Under the pieces are notes generated by a model. It had not been told where the DNA came from and made no database searches. It saw only the letters and a program-made list of their open reading frames with translations. Positions 1-24,499 of a stretch of 64,000 nt of DNA are shown here, in pieces. Source of the DNA: Muraenolepis orangiensis (Eukaryota > Chordata > Actinopteri > Gadiformes > Muraenolepididae); contig CM050999.1 in the NCBI GenBank assembly GCA_027704905.1, positions 9,215,086 through 9,279,085 on the forward strand. Reading direction: 5' to 3'. The position numbers were made by a program, and so were the translations under genes. The number at the start of each line of letters is the position of its first letter. The stretch's first letter is position 1.

Positions 1-1213
1 GGGTGTGAGGGTGTAGAGGGTGTGAGGGTGTAGAGGGTGTGAGGGTGTGAGGGTGTAGAGGGTGTGAGGGTGTAGAGGGTGTGAGGGTGTAGAGGGTGTG
101 AGGGTGTAGAGGGTGTAGAGGGTGTGAGGGTGTAGAGGGTGTGAGGGTGTAGAGGGTGTGAGGGTGTGAGGGTGTAGAGGGTGTGAGGGTGTAGAGGGTG
201 TGAGGGTGTAGAGGGTGTGAGGGTGTAGAGGGTGTAGAGGGTGTGAGAGGGTGTGAGAGGGTGTAGAGGGTGTGAGGGTGTGAGGGTGTAGAGGGTTGTG
301 AGGGTGTAGAGGGTGTGAGGGTGTAGAGGGTGTAGAGGGTGTAGAGGGGTGTAGAGTGGTGTAGAGGGTGTGAGGGTGTAGAGGGTGTGAGGGTGTAGAG
401 GGTGTGAGGGTGTGAGGGTGTAGAGGGTGTGAGGGTGTAGAGGGTGTGAGGGTGTAGAGGGTGTGAGGGTGTAGAGGGTGTAGAGGGTGTGAGGGTGTAG
501 AGGGTGTGAGGGTGTAGAGGGTGTGAGGGTGTGAGGGTGTAGAGGTTGTGGGGTGTAGAGGGTGTGAGGGTGTAGAGGGTGTGAGGGTGTAGAGGGTGTA
601 GAGGGTGTAGAGGGTGTAGACGGTGTAGAGGATGTGAGGGTGTGAGGGTGTGAGGGTGTGAGGGTGTAGAGGGTGTGAGGGTGTGAGGGTGTAGAGGGTG
701 TGAGGGTGTGAGGGTGTGAAGGTGTAGAGGGTGCGAGGGTGTAGAGGGTGTGAGGGTGTGAGGGTGTAGAGGGTGTAGAGGGTGTAGAGGGTGTGAGGGT
801 GTAGAGGGTGTGAGGATGTGAGGGTGTAGAGGGTGTGAGGGTGTAGAGGGTGTGAGGATGTGAGGGTGTAGAGGGTGTGAGGGTGTGAGGGTGTGAGGGT
901 GTGAGGGTGTAGAGGGTGTGAGGGTTTGAGGATGTGAGGGTCTGAGGGTGTAGAGGGTGTGAGGGTGTAGAGGGTGTAGAGGGTGTGAGGGTGTAGAGGA
1001 TGTAGAGGGTGTGAGGGTGTAGAGGGTGTGAGGATGTGAGGGTGTAGAGGGTGTAGAGGGTGTGAGGGTGTAGAGGAAGTGAGGGTGTAGAGGGTGTAGA
1101 GGGTGTAGAGGGTGTGAGGGTGTGAGGGTGTGAGGGTGTAGAGGGTGTGAGGGTGTAGAGGATGTGAGGGTATAGAGGGTGTAGAGGGTGTGAGGATGTG
1201 AGGGTGTAGAGGG
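1..1213 (+). repeat. G-rich minisatellite (GGGTGTGA/GGGTGTAGA)
   Basis: The array continues beyond the left edge. It mixes 8-bp GGGTGTGA and 9-bp GGGTGTAGA units, often alternating as a 17-bp higher unit, with scattered point changes. GGG occurs every 8-9 bases throughout, so G-quadruplex formation is plausible. Confidence 0.95.
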
Positions 1214-1381
1214 AACCACTGCAATGGTTGGTAGCAACCCAAAGGCTGGCAGTGTAATAGGAGTAAACACAGGATGTAAAAACTCTCACATTTCAAAATA
1301 TGAAATCCCATCTTGGTTTTACATCTTTCTGCCGAATCCACCAACCAATGGCTGCCCTGTGGTTGAGGACAGACTGAGCAG

Positions 1382-1408
1382 GTGTGTGTGGTGTGTGTGT
1401 GTGTGTGT

Positions 1409-1453
<45 letters not shown>

Positions 1454-1466
1454 TGTGTGTGTGTGT

Positions 1467-1507
<41 letters not shown>

Positions 1508-1545
1508 GGTGTGTGTGGTGTGCGTGCGTGGAGATTGTGTGTGGG
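1382..1545 (+). repeat. Imperfect (GT)n microsatellite
   Basis: GT repeats broken by extra G at several points. Confidence 0.9.
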
Positions 1546-1655
1546 TGGGTTTAGTTTCATGAGGTTAATCTGAGGCATGAACCTAATCCTAACCTAATAC
1601 ACATTTCCTCAACTCCTGTGACTTCTCTTCCCACTGGATGACCCAGCTGTCAGCC

Positions 1656-1658
<3 letters not shown>

Positions 1659-1750
<92 letters not shown>
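1659..1750 (+). repeat. (CT)46 microsatellite
   Basis: Uninterrupted CT repeat followed by degenerate CTTT sequence. Confidence 0.95.
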
Positions 1751-1753
<3 letters not shown>

Positions 1754-1814
1754 TTCTGCTTCTTTCACTCTCTTTCTCTCTGTCTCTGTCTCTGTTTAAC
1801 ATACAAACTCAGTG

Positions 1815-2698
1815 TACCGACACACACACCTAACAGTACAGACACACACTCATCTGTACAGACACACACCTAACAGTACAGACACACACCTAACAGTACA
1901 GACACACGCCTAACAGTACAGACACACACCTAACAGTACAGACACACTCCTAACAGTACAGACACACTCCTAACAGAACAGACACACACCTAACAGTACA
2001 GACACACACCTAACAGTAGAGACACACTCCTAACAATACAGACACACACCTAACAGTACAGACACACACCTAACAGTATAGACACACACCTAACAGTACA
2101 GACACACACCTAACAGTACAGACACACTCCTAACAGTACAGACACACGCCTAACAGTACAGACACACACCTAACAGTACAGACACACCTAACAGTACAGA
2201 CACACCTAACAGTACAGACACACTCTTAACAGTACAGACACACACCTAATAGTACAGACACACACCTAACAGTAGAGACACACTCCTAACAATACAGACA
2301 CACACCTAACAGTACAGACACACACTCATCTGTACAGACACACACCTTACAGTACAGACACACACCTAACAGTACAGACACACTCCTAACAGTACAGACA
2401 CACACTCATCTGTACAGACAGACATCTAACAGTACAGACACACACCTAACAGTATAGATACACACTTAACAGTACAGACACACACCTAACAGCACAGACA
2501 CACACCTAACAGTATAGACACACACTTAACAGTACAGACACACACCTTACAGTATAGACACACACTTAACAGTACAGACACACACCTTACAGTACAGACA
2601 CACACCTAACAGTATAGACACACACTTAACAGTACAGACACACACCTTACAGTACAGACACACACTTAACAGTACAGACACACACCTAACACTACAGA
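1815..2698 (+). repeat. 20-bp minisatellite (ACACACCTAACAGTACAGAC)
   Basis: About 44 units with variants CACTC, CACGC, CTTAC, TATAG and a CTCATCTGTACAG form. Some units lose 4 bp (2185-2220). Confidence 0.93.
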
Positions 2699-2745
2699 AA
2701 CACTCTCTCACACTGCCATATTCTCCTTTCACACACTCATGAACA

Positions 2746-2757
2746 GTGTGTGTGTGT

Positions 2758-2798
<41 letters not shown>

Positions 2799-3125
2799 TT
2801 TTCTGCGTGCGTTTGTACATCTGTGGAAACGCTTATAAGGCATTTTGGTTCATGTGTAAGGTGTGTCCACTGCACACACAAGCACTTCCAGAGGGAATGT
2901 GTACATACAGACTACACTGTAAGGCTCAGGGAAGGAATGTCTCTTTAGATGACACTGTCTTTACACTGACATTGCACTGTATACGTTTACACTAAGATTA
3001 CACTATCTTTACACTCTAAGTTTACACTGAGATTACACTACGTTTACACGGAGATTATACTAAATGTACACTATGTTACAATAAGATTACACGTAACAGT
3101 GCTTTTTACCATTTACATATCTACG

Positions 3126-3178
<53 letters not shown>

Positions 3179-3431
3179 TCTTTTTTTTGTGTCAGTGATT
3201 GACACAAAAAAAGCTTAGAATTTCAATGAATGAATGTGAATGATCTCGATTTAAAGTCCTAGGTCGTAGAATATAAGATAAGATAAAATATAAGATAGAA
3301 TATAATTCATTCATGGACTACAGACAACAGATAGGAAAGTGCACAGATTTGGTATATTTTAGTGTTCGCCTAGGGGTAGCCTTCAGTCACACAGACAGAC
3401 AGATAGACAGACACACACACACACACACACA

Positions 3432-3469
<38 letters not shown>

Positions 3470-3602
3470 GTATGTACATAAATGTGTGTGGTCGTGCATG
3501 CAGATGAGTGTGGTCGTGTATGCAAATGGTTGTGGTAGAGGAGTGTGTGTGTGGTGGTGTGTGTGTGTGTGTGTGTGTGGTGGTGGTGTGTGTGTGTGTG
3601 GT

Positions 3603-3635
<33 letters not shown>

Positions 3636-4011
3636 CGTATGGCCCCTCCTCCCCTCCGGGGCATGGGTAGGAGAGAGATGTGAGGATTCGTCAGCTTTAA
3701 CCGATGGTGAAGTGGAAACAGCACTGAGGCCACGCCGAGGAGAGAGAGCACAGAGACCAGATGAGGCCAAAGGTCTGATGTGGTCCGCTTGAGCACTGAG
3801 GATGAACTAAGTGTCCTCAAGTCGTTTTCTTTTATTCAGGGCTTTTTTTTGCCCCACATTCTAACCTATACTTTGAAATCGAAAATGGCCTACAAGGCCT
3901 TCTGTGGAAGTACAACGCAAAGTGCTTTATCACCGGGAAGTTAGCTTGAAGTTGAAGTTGGGTGCAATTATTAGATAATTATTATAATTATTATTATTAT
4001 ATATATTATAG

Positions 4012-4069
<58 letters not shown>

Positions 4070-4130
4070 TTATATATAATATATTATATATATATTATAT
4101 AATTATTATATACATTATATAATGCAGGCT
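2746..4130. repeat. Cluster of GT, TA and CA microsatellites
   Basis: Includes (GT)n 2746-2789, (TA)24 at 3128-3176, (CA)n 3407-3464, GT/GGT 3540-3634 and TA-rich palindromic sequence at 3975-4125. No gene is seen between them. Confidence 0.85.
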
Positions 4131-5780
4131 TTATTTATGTGTAGTTGATTATTATACAGCCCTAAAGGAGGACCACTGCACCCCCGAATCACTGATGATA
4201 ATAATGCAATAATGTACACATTTTGATCCCACAAAACAACAAGACACATTCACCTCAGAGCTGTCACTCCTTCCTTATGTCCATTATCCTGACAGCCACA
4301 GCATTTTAAAAGTTAAAAGTTGTATTAAGTATTAAAAGTATTTTATATTCGTGATGATAATCTTCACAAAGCTGCACATCAAACTAAACTAAAATGTGTG
4401 TGTGTGTGTGTGTGTGTGTGGTATCTTGACGTTATCAGATATGGTATATTATATATAAAAGTTCCAAAAAAAATAAGTAAAGTCGACACAATTGGTGTCT
4501 CGATTAGTCAACATAATGGACTGATCGTGTTGGGTGGGGGTGGGGTGGGGGGTGGTGCACATTGATGATGATGATGCTGGGCTAAAGCGAATGTCCCCAC
4601 GCTGCAAAGGTAATTTGCCCAAACCTTCTAGTTATTGCCTTTTTCTTTCTTCGGTCAATACTTCTCCTGATTCTGCAGATTTAGAAAGCATGCAACAACA
4701 AGGAAAAAAGAGCAAAGCACTTTTGGAAATGAGCTGTAGGATTGATATTTTTGTGTGTTATCAGCACCGGGTTATGTTTGTTAACGTGAAATAAGACACG
4801 CCGTCATAGAGTCTGCAGAGTGGAGTTTTCTTTGGTTTTTACGCATTGATTTTACGCTTTGTTTTTACGCAAGCCAACCCCCAAACCCCCCTGGCCACTC
4901 AGGGAATCATCTAACAGATTGCTTTTGGTCATGTGTTCTATGGTGGTGGTAGTGCGCCCCCTTGTGGATAGGACGTGTATGACGATAATAACAACAGGTA
5001 AGATATTCAGTGGTTTATGGTTTTGTCATCCATGTTTCGTCCATGTTTTGTCCATATTCAAAGTAAAATAAAAACATGCCTTACATATTTAGTACATATT
5101 CATACATATTCGTATCATGTCATTTAGGCGACACTTTTTCCAACCGTCATTATCACGGTTGGTGGAAACAAGCCTGACTAGTTATGACACTGAACCTTGT
5201 GTTGGAACATGTGGTAGAACCACATACTACAAATCGTTCTACTGTAGGTGTAGCATCCAACATGGGGAGGCCAGGAACTCCTCTTTCCTGCTCTCCTTGT
5301 TACTGCTGGATTCCCCTGAGTTAAACCATGACATAATAGAAACACACCATAAAGTAGGATGCAAAAAGAACTTACTTACTTCAATTGATTTAAGAGTGGA
5401 CATGAATGAAAAACTGTGATAATGGTCAAAACAAAGGGATGGAGCAGCCACACACGGCCAGAGACCATGGAGCCATGTGTCAGGCTGCTAAGCTCAAACA
5501 AAGAGCCAGCAGCACCTGCAGCAGCTCAACAGACTGTCCTCATCCCAGGCCTCTCTCAGGTGAGACTCACTCTCTCTGGATCACACCTGGGGAGGGAGCA
5601 TGTCCGAATGTATAGTGAAAATGATTAAACCCTGAATAACCTGTGCACTCATTGTATCTCACAAGGCATCGTGAAAAGTAGTGGCCTACCGATGTCACTT
5701 ACCAAGCATAGACCATCATGCATTGCGCTGAAAGAAAAATGGCAGATGGTACACCGACGAAGATCTGAAGATCTGATCTT
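4131..5780. other. Non-coding stretch, no gene recognised
   Basis: There is a (GT)n at 4395-4420 and otherwise single-copy sequence. A fragment at 5416-5540 stays open and ends in a donor-like CTCAG|GTGAGA, but has no acceptor or homologue I recognise. Confidence 0.5.
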
Positions 5781-6725
5781 TAGTAGTTCAATGTGGAGGA
5801 CTATATAGTGACTATATAGTGACTATATAGTCCTCCACATTGAACTACTAGAGAGGGAGTAGGGAATGAGGGGAGGATTTCACTATATAGTCCTCTACAT
5901 TGAACTACTAGAGAGGGAGTAGGGAATGAGGGAAGGATTTCACTATATAGTCCTCTACATTGAACTACTAGAGAAGGAGTAGGGAATGAGGGAAGGATTT
6001 CACTATATAGTCCTCTACATTGAACTACTAGAGAGGGAGTAGGGAATGAGGGAAGGATTTCACTATATAGTCCTCTACATTGAACTACTAGAGAGGGAGT
6101 AGGGAATGAGGGAAGGATTTCACTATATAGTCCTCTACATTGAACTACTAGAGAGGGAGTAGGGAACGAGGGAAGGATTTCACTGTATAGTCCTCTACAT
6201 TGAACTACTAGAGAGGGAGTAGGGAATGAGGGAAGGATTTCACTATATAGTCCTCTACATTGAACTACTAGAGAGGGAGTAGGGAATGAGGGAAGGATTT
6301 CACTATATAGTCCTCTACATTGAACTACTAGAGAGGGAGTAGGGAATGAGGGAAGGATTTCACTATATAGTCCTCCACATTGAACTACTAGAGAGGGAGT
6401 AGGAGTAGGGAGTGAGGGAAGGATTTCACTATATAGTCCTCTACATTGAACTACTAGAGAGGGAGTAGGGAATGAGGGAAGGATTTCACTATATAGTCCT
6501 CTACATTGAACTACTAGAGAGGGAGTAGGGAGTGAGGGAAGGATTTCACTATATAGTCCTCTACATTGAACTACTAGAGAGGGAGTAGGGAATGAGGGAA
6601 GGATTTCACTATATAGTCCTCTACATTGAACTACTAGAGAGGGAGTAGGGAGTGAGGGAAGGATTTCACTATATAGTCCTCTACATTGAACTACTAGAGA
6701 GGGAGTAGGGAGTAGGGAATGAGGG
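5781..6725 (+). repeat. 60-bp satellite array headed by a palindrome
   Basis: About 15 tandem units of 60 bp (CACTATATAGTCCTCTACAT / TGAACTACTAGAGAGGGAGT / AGGGAATGAGGGAAGGATTT) are over 95% alike by eye, with three units lengthened by 6-7 bp. Because 60 is divisible by 3, a 379-codon frame stays open on the minus strand as a 20-residue repeat. I do not regard it as a gene. The first unit is preceded by its own inverted head. Confidence 0.93.
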
Positions 6726-6862
6726 CTCGGTAACAGGGCTCCCCGGGGAGACGCTCCTCCTCCAGCGTGTGGGAGGTGTGTCCCCCGTCTATCTGGGGGG
6801 GGGGCTCCCTCCGTGAGGGCCTCCCATCTGGTCAGACACCTGTAGGGCTGGGCCTCGGTCAG

Positions 6863-6863
<1 letters not shown>

Positions 6864-6914
<51 letters not shown>
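6864..6914 (+). repeat. (CT)25 microsatellite
   Basis: Perfect CT repeat directly before a GGGGGA junction. Confidence 0.92.
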
Positions 6915-6916
<2 letters not shown>

Positions 6917-6970
6917 GGGACAGCAGAACTCCAGGCCCAACCAGTTTCACACGGTTTACCTTTCATTTAC

Positions 6971-7243
6971 GGCAAGATAGCTCAGTCTGTTGGGACTTGG
7001 CTTGGAACCGGAGGGTCGCCGGTTAAAGTCCCTGATACACCTGGGGACTGCCGAGGTGCCCCTTGAGCAAGGCACCAGACCCCTACACTGCTCTCCCTGG
7101 GCGCTGGATATACACAACAGCTGCCCACTGCTCCTCATACTAGGATGGGTTACATGCAGAGAAACTAGTCTCACTGTGTGTGTTTACATGTCTGAGACCA
7201 ATAAAGAGGATTCAATCCTCCAGATTCAGATTTAGATTTAGGG
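6971..7243 (+). mobile_element. tRNA-headed SINE, nearly complete
   Basis: The tRNA-like head reads GATAGCTCAGTCTGTTGGGA (A-box-like) with GTCGCCGGTTAAAGTCC (B-box-like). The body has GAGGTGCCCCTTGAGCAAGG, and the tail ACCAATAAAGAGGATTCAAT ends in repeats of GATTTA. The copy at 42762 shares head and body, and the minus copy at 20492 shares the tail. Confidence 0.75.
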
Positions 7244-7494
7244 TGTCGAAAGCTACCGTGTATTACAAATCTTTCACAAATACATACTCACAAATATGTC
7301 AGAGATCATTGAGAACAACCATGATGCTTGCATTCAGCTAGTAATATTACAGCTTTCAATCAATGATCTAATTTAAAGTCAACATAAGAATAACAATCTG
7401 TTCGTGTTTGTACAGTACGTCTTTCTATTGGTCACCTTGAGAGTGGGTGATGGAGCTGTCTTCTCTCATGAGAAAGAGAAGATAACTCATATTT

Positions 7495-7850
7495 TTGTGA
7501 AATGTGAAATGCCCTTGAGCACTACCTACCGGCCCTTCCTCTTGGCACTTGAGTCTTCTAAGCTTTAGATTTTTGGGTTTTCCAGCGCTTGTTTATTAGC
7601 TTTAGCTCATGAGCTCAGTGTGTCTATTGGCGTCACTATTTGTCATTGTAGCCCTGATTTGACGTTCTTATCGTGTGAAATCAAGAGAGACAACTGATTG
7701 TACTTTAACCTGAGTGCTGGTTCTGCTCTTGGGGGCTTGTTGTTAGGAGGGAAATGTACTTATGACTTCTGGTGGCCAGTAGTTCCCCTGCCTCATCTAG
7801 ATTGAATGCAGTTATTGTAAGTTGCCTAAATGTATACATTTTCTTCTTTG
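7495..7850 (+). mobile_element. Retroposon fragment (family shared with 15.6-16.1 kb)
   Basis: Segments such as CCCTTCCTCTTGGCACTTGA, TGTGTCTATTGGCGTCACT and TTGTACTTTAACCTGAG / TGACTTCTGGTGGCCAGTAG recur in diverged form at 15620-16060 and 53100-53240. The block ends at a decayed copy of the TTGTAAGT... L2-type tail. Confidence 0.6.
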
Positions 7851-8008
7851 TCTGACAAGTAGCTGAGGAATACACCTAATTAACACCTAATTAATTTCGC
7901 AGTAGTCAAAAAGTAGTCAAAAAATAGTAATAAAAGTTCAGATGATCAAGCTACAATTTCAATCAATTTAATAAACTCATTTCAACAATAGTTTTCTCTT
8001 GTAAATTC

Positions 8009-9115
8009 CCTTTTTATTAAACGTATCTCAACAATGGATATATTAGGTCAGCAAATGAGACAAGAAAAGCCATTCATTTTCTCATCACCATTATTATTAA
8101 CATTGATAACATTAAATATAATCTAAATCGATCTTCTTCCAATGAACACATCTTCCAATATTTCCAATATCCTTAAATCCAATGTTGTGTGCCACTTGTG
8201 TGTGTGTGCGTGTGTGTGTGTATATACCAACACACCATGTGCTGTAGTAGTGGTGTGTGTGAGTATATACACTAAACAATAGGTGTGTGTTCCCTTCTTA
8301 CCGAGCAAAACATCAAGTCATAGAATGCGGACGACCACCGTCAGGCCTGCTAAGAATACTTCAAAGAAAAGTCACGTGTGGTCATAAGATTCAAAAGGTT
8401 AGTCAGAAGTGAAGATAAGTGAAGAAAGGACAAGGAAGAGGACTAGTTGGACAGGAATGACTAATATAGCGTTTGCTTTTCCTTTCTTGCTTCCTCCTCC
8501 GCCAGGCAGCTATACATTAACTATCTTTACTGCGATAAAAAAAGGTAGAGATTTAAAGTGGCCTTGTGCCGTACGATTTCCCACAAATTGCATTTTGCGT
8601 ACGAAACGTCCAAAAGGTAGAAAGGTTTACAAGTGTCGGTTTCTTAACGAGAGTAGGAGGTCAAACTCCCAGGAGCTCTCTGACCTAAAGGCAGAATGTG
8701 TATAAACTACGGGAATGTAAAAGGAACATACAGCAACATAATGTTTTTCTAAGAGTAACCAAACCATTTCCATCCAAGCTTGTGTACAGCGCCACCTCTG
8801 GCGATATGCCTGTTACTGCAACAGGGGGGGGGGGGGGAGATCTCTTTCTACACAAACGCATGGGACGCCACCATATGACCCCCGGTTCTGTTGGGTCGTC
8901 CTGAGGTGTGTGGATACTGTGACCGGCTACTCTTTAAGACACTAGCAAACAGCACAGAAGTGCACCGTTATATTAAAAGAAAAGGAAATAAAACAAATCA
9001 AGAAAAGAACCCCAAAATTTACCCAAAAAAACAATACAAAAACAAATACAAAAAAACAAAAACAAAAACAAAAAATAACAGTAAAACCAAACGGTTGTAC
9101 TTGTAGTTGGCCCTC
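8009..9115 (-). other. Probable pxylp1 3' UTR / downstream flank
   Basis: No coding sequence is seen. Directly after the stop the transcript would be very T-rich (plus 8976-9090 is A-rich). The nearest AATAAA I can find on the minus strand is at about 8009-8014, so the UTR may run to roughly there. A G10+ tract lies near 8826-8838. The transcript end is unproven. Confidence 0.35.
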
Positions 9116-21588
<12,473 letters not shown>

Positions 21589-21669
21589 CCTGTCACCCGA
21601 TTGGTCCACGTCTTTCCCCGTCGGCCATTTACGTCATCACACACCAATCAGACCCTATAGCCCGGGCCC
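21589..21669 (-). promoter_or_regulatory. pxylp1 5' flank: CCAAT and CRE-like sites or 5' UTR exon
   Basis: Immediately upstream of the start codon lie an inverted CCAAT (21599-21605), a CRE-like TTACGTCA (21629-21636) and a second CCAAT (21643-21648). A pyrimidine tract ending CCAG at 21670 would also make 21589-21669 a 5' UTR segment of exon 1. The sequence supports either a proximal promoter or a spliced UTR; I cannot decide between them. Confidence 0.4.
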
Positions 21670-21734
21670 CTGGAATATAGGAGACAACAATACACAATGA
21701 ATGTGTAGTGTGTTGACACAATAGAAGAGGATGA

Positions 21735-21830
21735 GGATTTAGATACAGGCTTCCTAACCCTAACCCTAACCGTAACCCATTTAGATACAGGCTTCCTAAC
21801 CCTAACCGTAACCCATTTAGATACAGGCCT
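21735..21830 (-). repeat. Tandem repeat with telomere-like CCCTAA units
   Basis: TTTAGATACAGGCTTCCTAA followed by CCCTAACCCTAACCGTAACC is repeated about 2.5 times with loss of one CCCTAA in the second unit. Confidence 0.85.
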
Positions 21831-22599
21831 CCACAGCTCAAGCCAATGTTGTTTTTTCTGCCACTCGGAATTCAATTTAAAAACCACCTGTAGAATGACC
21901 AACATGTAAGAAACAAAAACAACATCAATTAGGGTGAGGGACAATTTTACCCAAATGTTTATTGAAACATAAAACATGACTTTTTTGGTCAAGTGAAAAA
22001 GTTAAACTACTACTACTACTACTTCAAATGTTGACTGAATACGAGTTATGTTGTTTCTGCTATCCAGATCTGCGTGATGACTCGAGACGGTTTAGAAAAT
22101 AGATTACTAATTACTTCAAGATTAAAAGGCCTAATTTTTGGATTAATTAATTCAATGTCTTTTAATCTTTGGACCTTTGGGAACCCTAAAACAGTAGTAA
22201 AGTATTTATTGATGTATTTATTATATCATAAAACTGACGAAAACATAATTGCCAAAACATCACATGCTGAACAGCAGACCAGCGAGGACAATCTGTTAGT
22301 AAATATGTTGTTAATTAAATGATTGCACCCAGTTAGTATGAACATTCTTCTTTTTAGCCACTGTATCTCGAAGCTCACAGATCATTACCACTCATGTTCC
22401 AACATTATAGGCATCAAAGCTACTTTCACTTTAAATGAATCTGCGAACAGTGGATTGCTTATAAATACTGTAAAGGCACTTCATTATTTTGGTTTCTATA
22501 TTTTATAGGATACACAAGTAGAGGGAAGTGCCCAATTGACAGAGTAGAAGTCTCTGATTGTCAATAAAACTAGCAATTTATGTGTGTATGCGTGTGCGT

Positions 22600-22702
22600 G
22601 GCTGCACGTGTGTGTGTGTGTGTGTGTGTCTGCATGTGTGTGTGTGTGTGCGTGTGCACACCTGCAAGTGTGTGTGTGTGTGCGTGTGTGTGTGTGTGTA
22701 CA
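22600..22702 (+). repeat. Interrupted (GT)n microsatellite
   Basis: GT repeats broken by CT, CG and CACACC. Confidence 0.88.
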
Positions 22703-22874
22703 TAGACAGACTCATGGTTGAGTATAAAGGCCATATCTGTAGTGCTGTAGGGTTTGTCTTGCTCTGTATGTGGGGCTGGTGGACGGTGTATGCAATTGGA
22801 AATGCAATAGCTTGTCGTCTAACCTGTTTCCCCCTGGGAGTCACCCGAGGGAGCTCTTGTTAATCAGTGGAGGA

Positions 22875-22915
22875 TGTGTCACATCTTATCGTCGGAGAGG
22901 ATAAGATGTGACACA
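22875..22915. repeat. 16-bp perfect hairpin
   Basis: TGTGTCACATCTTATC and GATAAGATGTGACACA pair perfectly across a 9-nt loop (GTCGGAGAG). Confidence 0.93.
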
Positions 22916-23040
22916 CACAACACACCCATGATGATATGTTACATGAGCGGGGCTTCATTTAATTTAAAAGGAGCACACTACTGTATAATTGTGTCTTACA
23001 TTTCTGCAGTATGTTGACATATGCAATTGACTGGTTTCTC

Positions 23041-23145
23041 TCACACACACAGAAGATGAACAAAACAGACAGGCACACACACGCACACACACGCACACAC
23101 ATCTCTCGCTCTCTCTCTCTCTTTCTCACTCTCATACAGTGTCTC

Positions 23146-23179
<34 letters not shown>

Positions 23180-23316
23180 AAATTATCCCTATCTCTCTCT
23201 CTCTCTCACAAACATGCATTACCCCTCTCTCTCTCTCACACAAACATACATTATCTCTCTCTCTCTCTCTCACAAACATACATTATCTCTCTCTCTCTCT
23301 CTCTCACAAACATACA

Positions 23317-23360
<44 letters not shown>

Positions 23361-23368
23361 AACATACA

Positions 23369-23408
<40 letters not shown>

Positions 23409-23447
23409 AACATACATTATCTCTGTTTCTCTCACAAACATACATTA

Positions 23448-23480
<33 letters not shown>

Positions 23481-23568
23481 TACATTATCTCTGTTTCTCT
23501 CACAAACATACATTATCTCTCTCTCTCTCTCTCACAAACATACATTATCTCTCTCTCACACACACACA

Positions 23569-23616
<48 letters not shown>

Positions 23617-23626
23617 ACACTATAAT
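23041..23626 (+). repeat. CA / CT compound array with CACAAACATACATTAT spacer
   Basis: CA blocks at both ends and, between them, (CT)n tracts of varied length separated by about twelve copies of CACAAACATACATTAT. Confidence 0.92.
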
Positions 23627-23639
23627 TTCCCCCCTCTAA

Positions 23640-24480
23640 CCATCTAACGTCATTGAAATCCACTGGGATGGAAACAGACCTACAGTTGATGACGTAATAA
23701 CCACCAACTAAACGTAGCGCTCCTACCGTCAGTAACCCTGCCATTACGCAACACCCAAAATACTCTGGGCGGCGGGTACGAGTCTCGGCGGCGGGCACGA
23801 GCCCGTGCGTGTGCGTGTGTATGATTGTGTACCCGCACGCAGCATCAAAGCGGCGCCACAGACCAATCGAAGAAACAAATAGCGAGTGATTATTGGTATG
23901 TGTGATTATTATCGATCATTTTAGCAGTAGTAGTTTAGTAGTAGTAGCAAGTGGTGGTGGTGGTGGTGGTGGTTGTTGTGCTAGTTAGCCCGGTTCAGCT
24001 AATGCTACTAGCCCGGCTTTAAACCCTTGTGTTCTGTCAGCGGTCGGTATCGAAGTTTCTGATCGATCTATCAATACGTCAATAATCAATAAGTGATTGT
24101 TGGAGATCGGCGTCCCCACGCGACGCTTGAATGGAATGCACAGAGGCTTCAACTTTAACAACACATTATATATATATAGATATATATATCTATATATATA
24201 TATAATACGGGTATCTTTCTACGTGTACACGTACCATTAACACGGCGCGTCCCCCCGTAGACAGACACACAGACCCGGTGATGGAGAACTGGCATGTCCC
24301 GACGGAGGAGGCGGGTGTGTGTGTGTGTGTGTGTGTGTGTGATCGCCACGTCTGTCGCTCGGATGTGATGGTGGAGGTGGTGGCGGTGCGGTGTCTGTCT
24401 GTCTGTATCCCCCAGTCTAGACCTTCTCTTCGTGTTGTAGCCCGGTGGCGCCATCTAGTGGAGAAGTAGTAGTAGTGGTG
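23640..24480. promoter_or_regulatory. GC-rich segment, candidate upstream pxylp1 promoter
   Basis: A relatively GC/CpG-rich stretch between repeats carries a CRE-like TGATGACGTAA (about 23688), CGG-rich blocks near 23767-23810, (GGT)8 near 23950 and a CTCF-like GGCGCCATCTAGTGG at about 24447. It lies 2-3 kb upstream of the pxylp1 ATG, where a non-coding first exon would be expected. No transcript boundary can be seen. Confidence 0.3.
24163..24345 (+). repeat. AT palindrome and (GT)n
   Basis: TTATATATATATAGATATAT continues into its inverse at 24167-24205, and (GT)13 at 24315-24341. Confidence 0.8.
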
Positions 24481-24499
24481 GTACTAGGAGCATCATAAG

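Noticed and set aside
1815..2698. Possible CRISPR-like array of 20-bp repeats
   Set aside because: There are no unique spacers; it is a plain head-to-tail minisatellite in a vertebrate genome.
3181..3212. Hairpin with T-run resembling a bacterial terminator
   Set aside because: The 13-bp stem is mostly A/T homopolymer and the DNA is vertebrate; rho-independent termination does not apply.
5406..5628. Exon-like segment with a CTCAG|GTGAGA donor
   Set aside because: No convincing acceptor, no partner exon and no recognised homologue; kept only as a remark in the non-coding entry.
23041..23626. CRISPR-like repeat/spacer alternation
   Set aside because: The spacers between the conserved 16-mers are only CT tracts of varying length, so it is a compound microsatellite.
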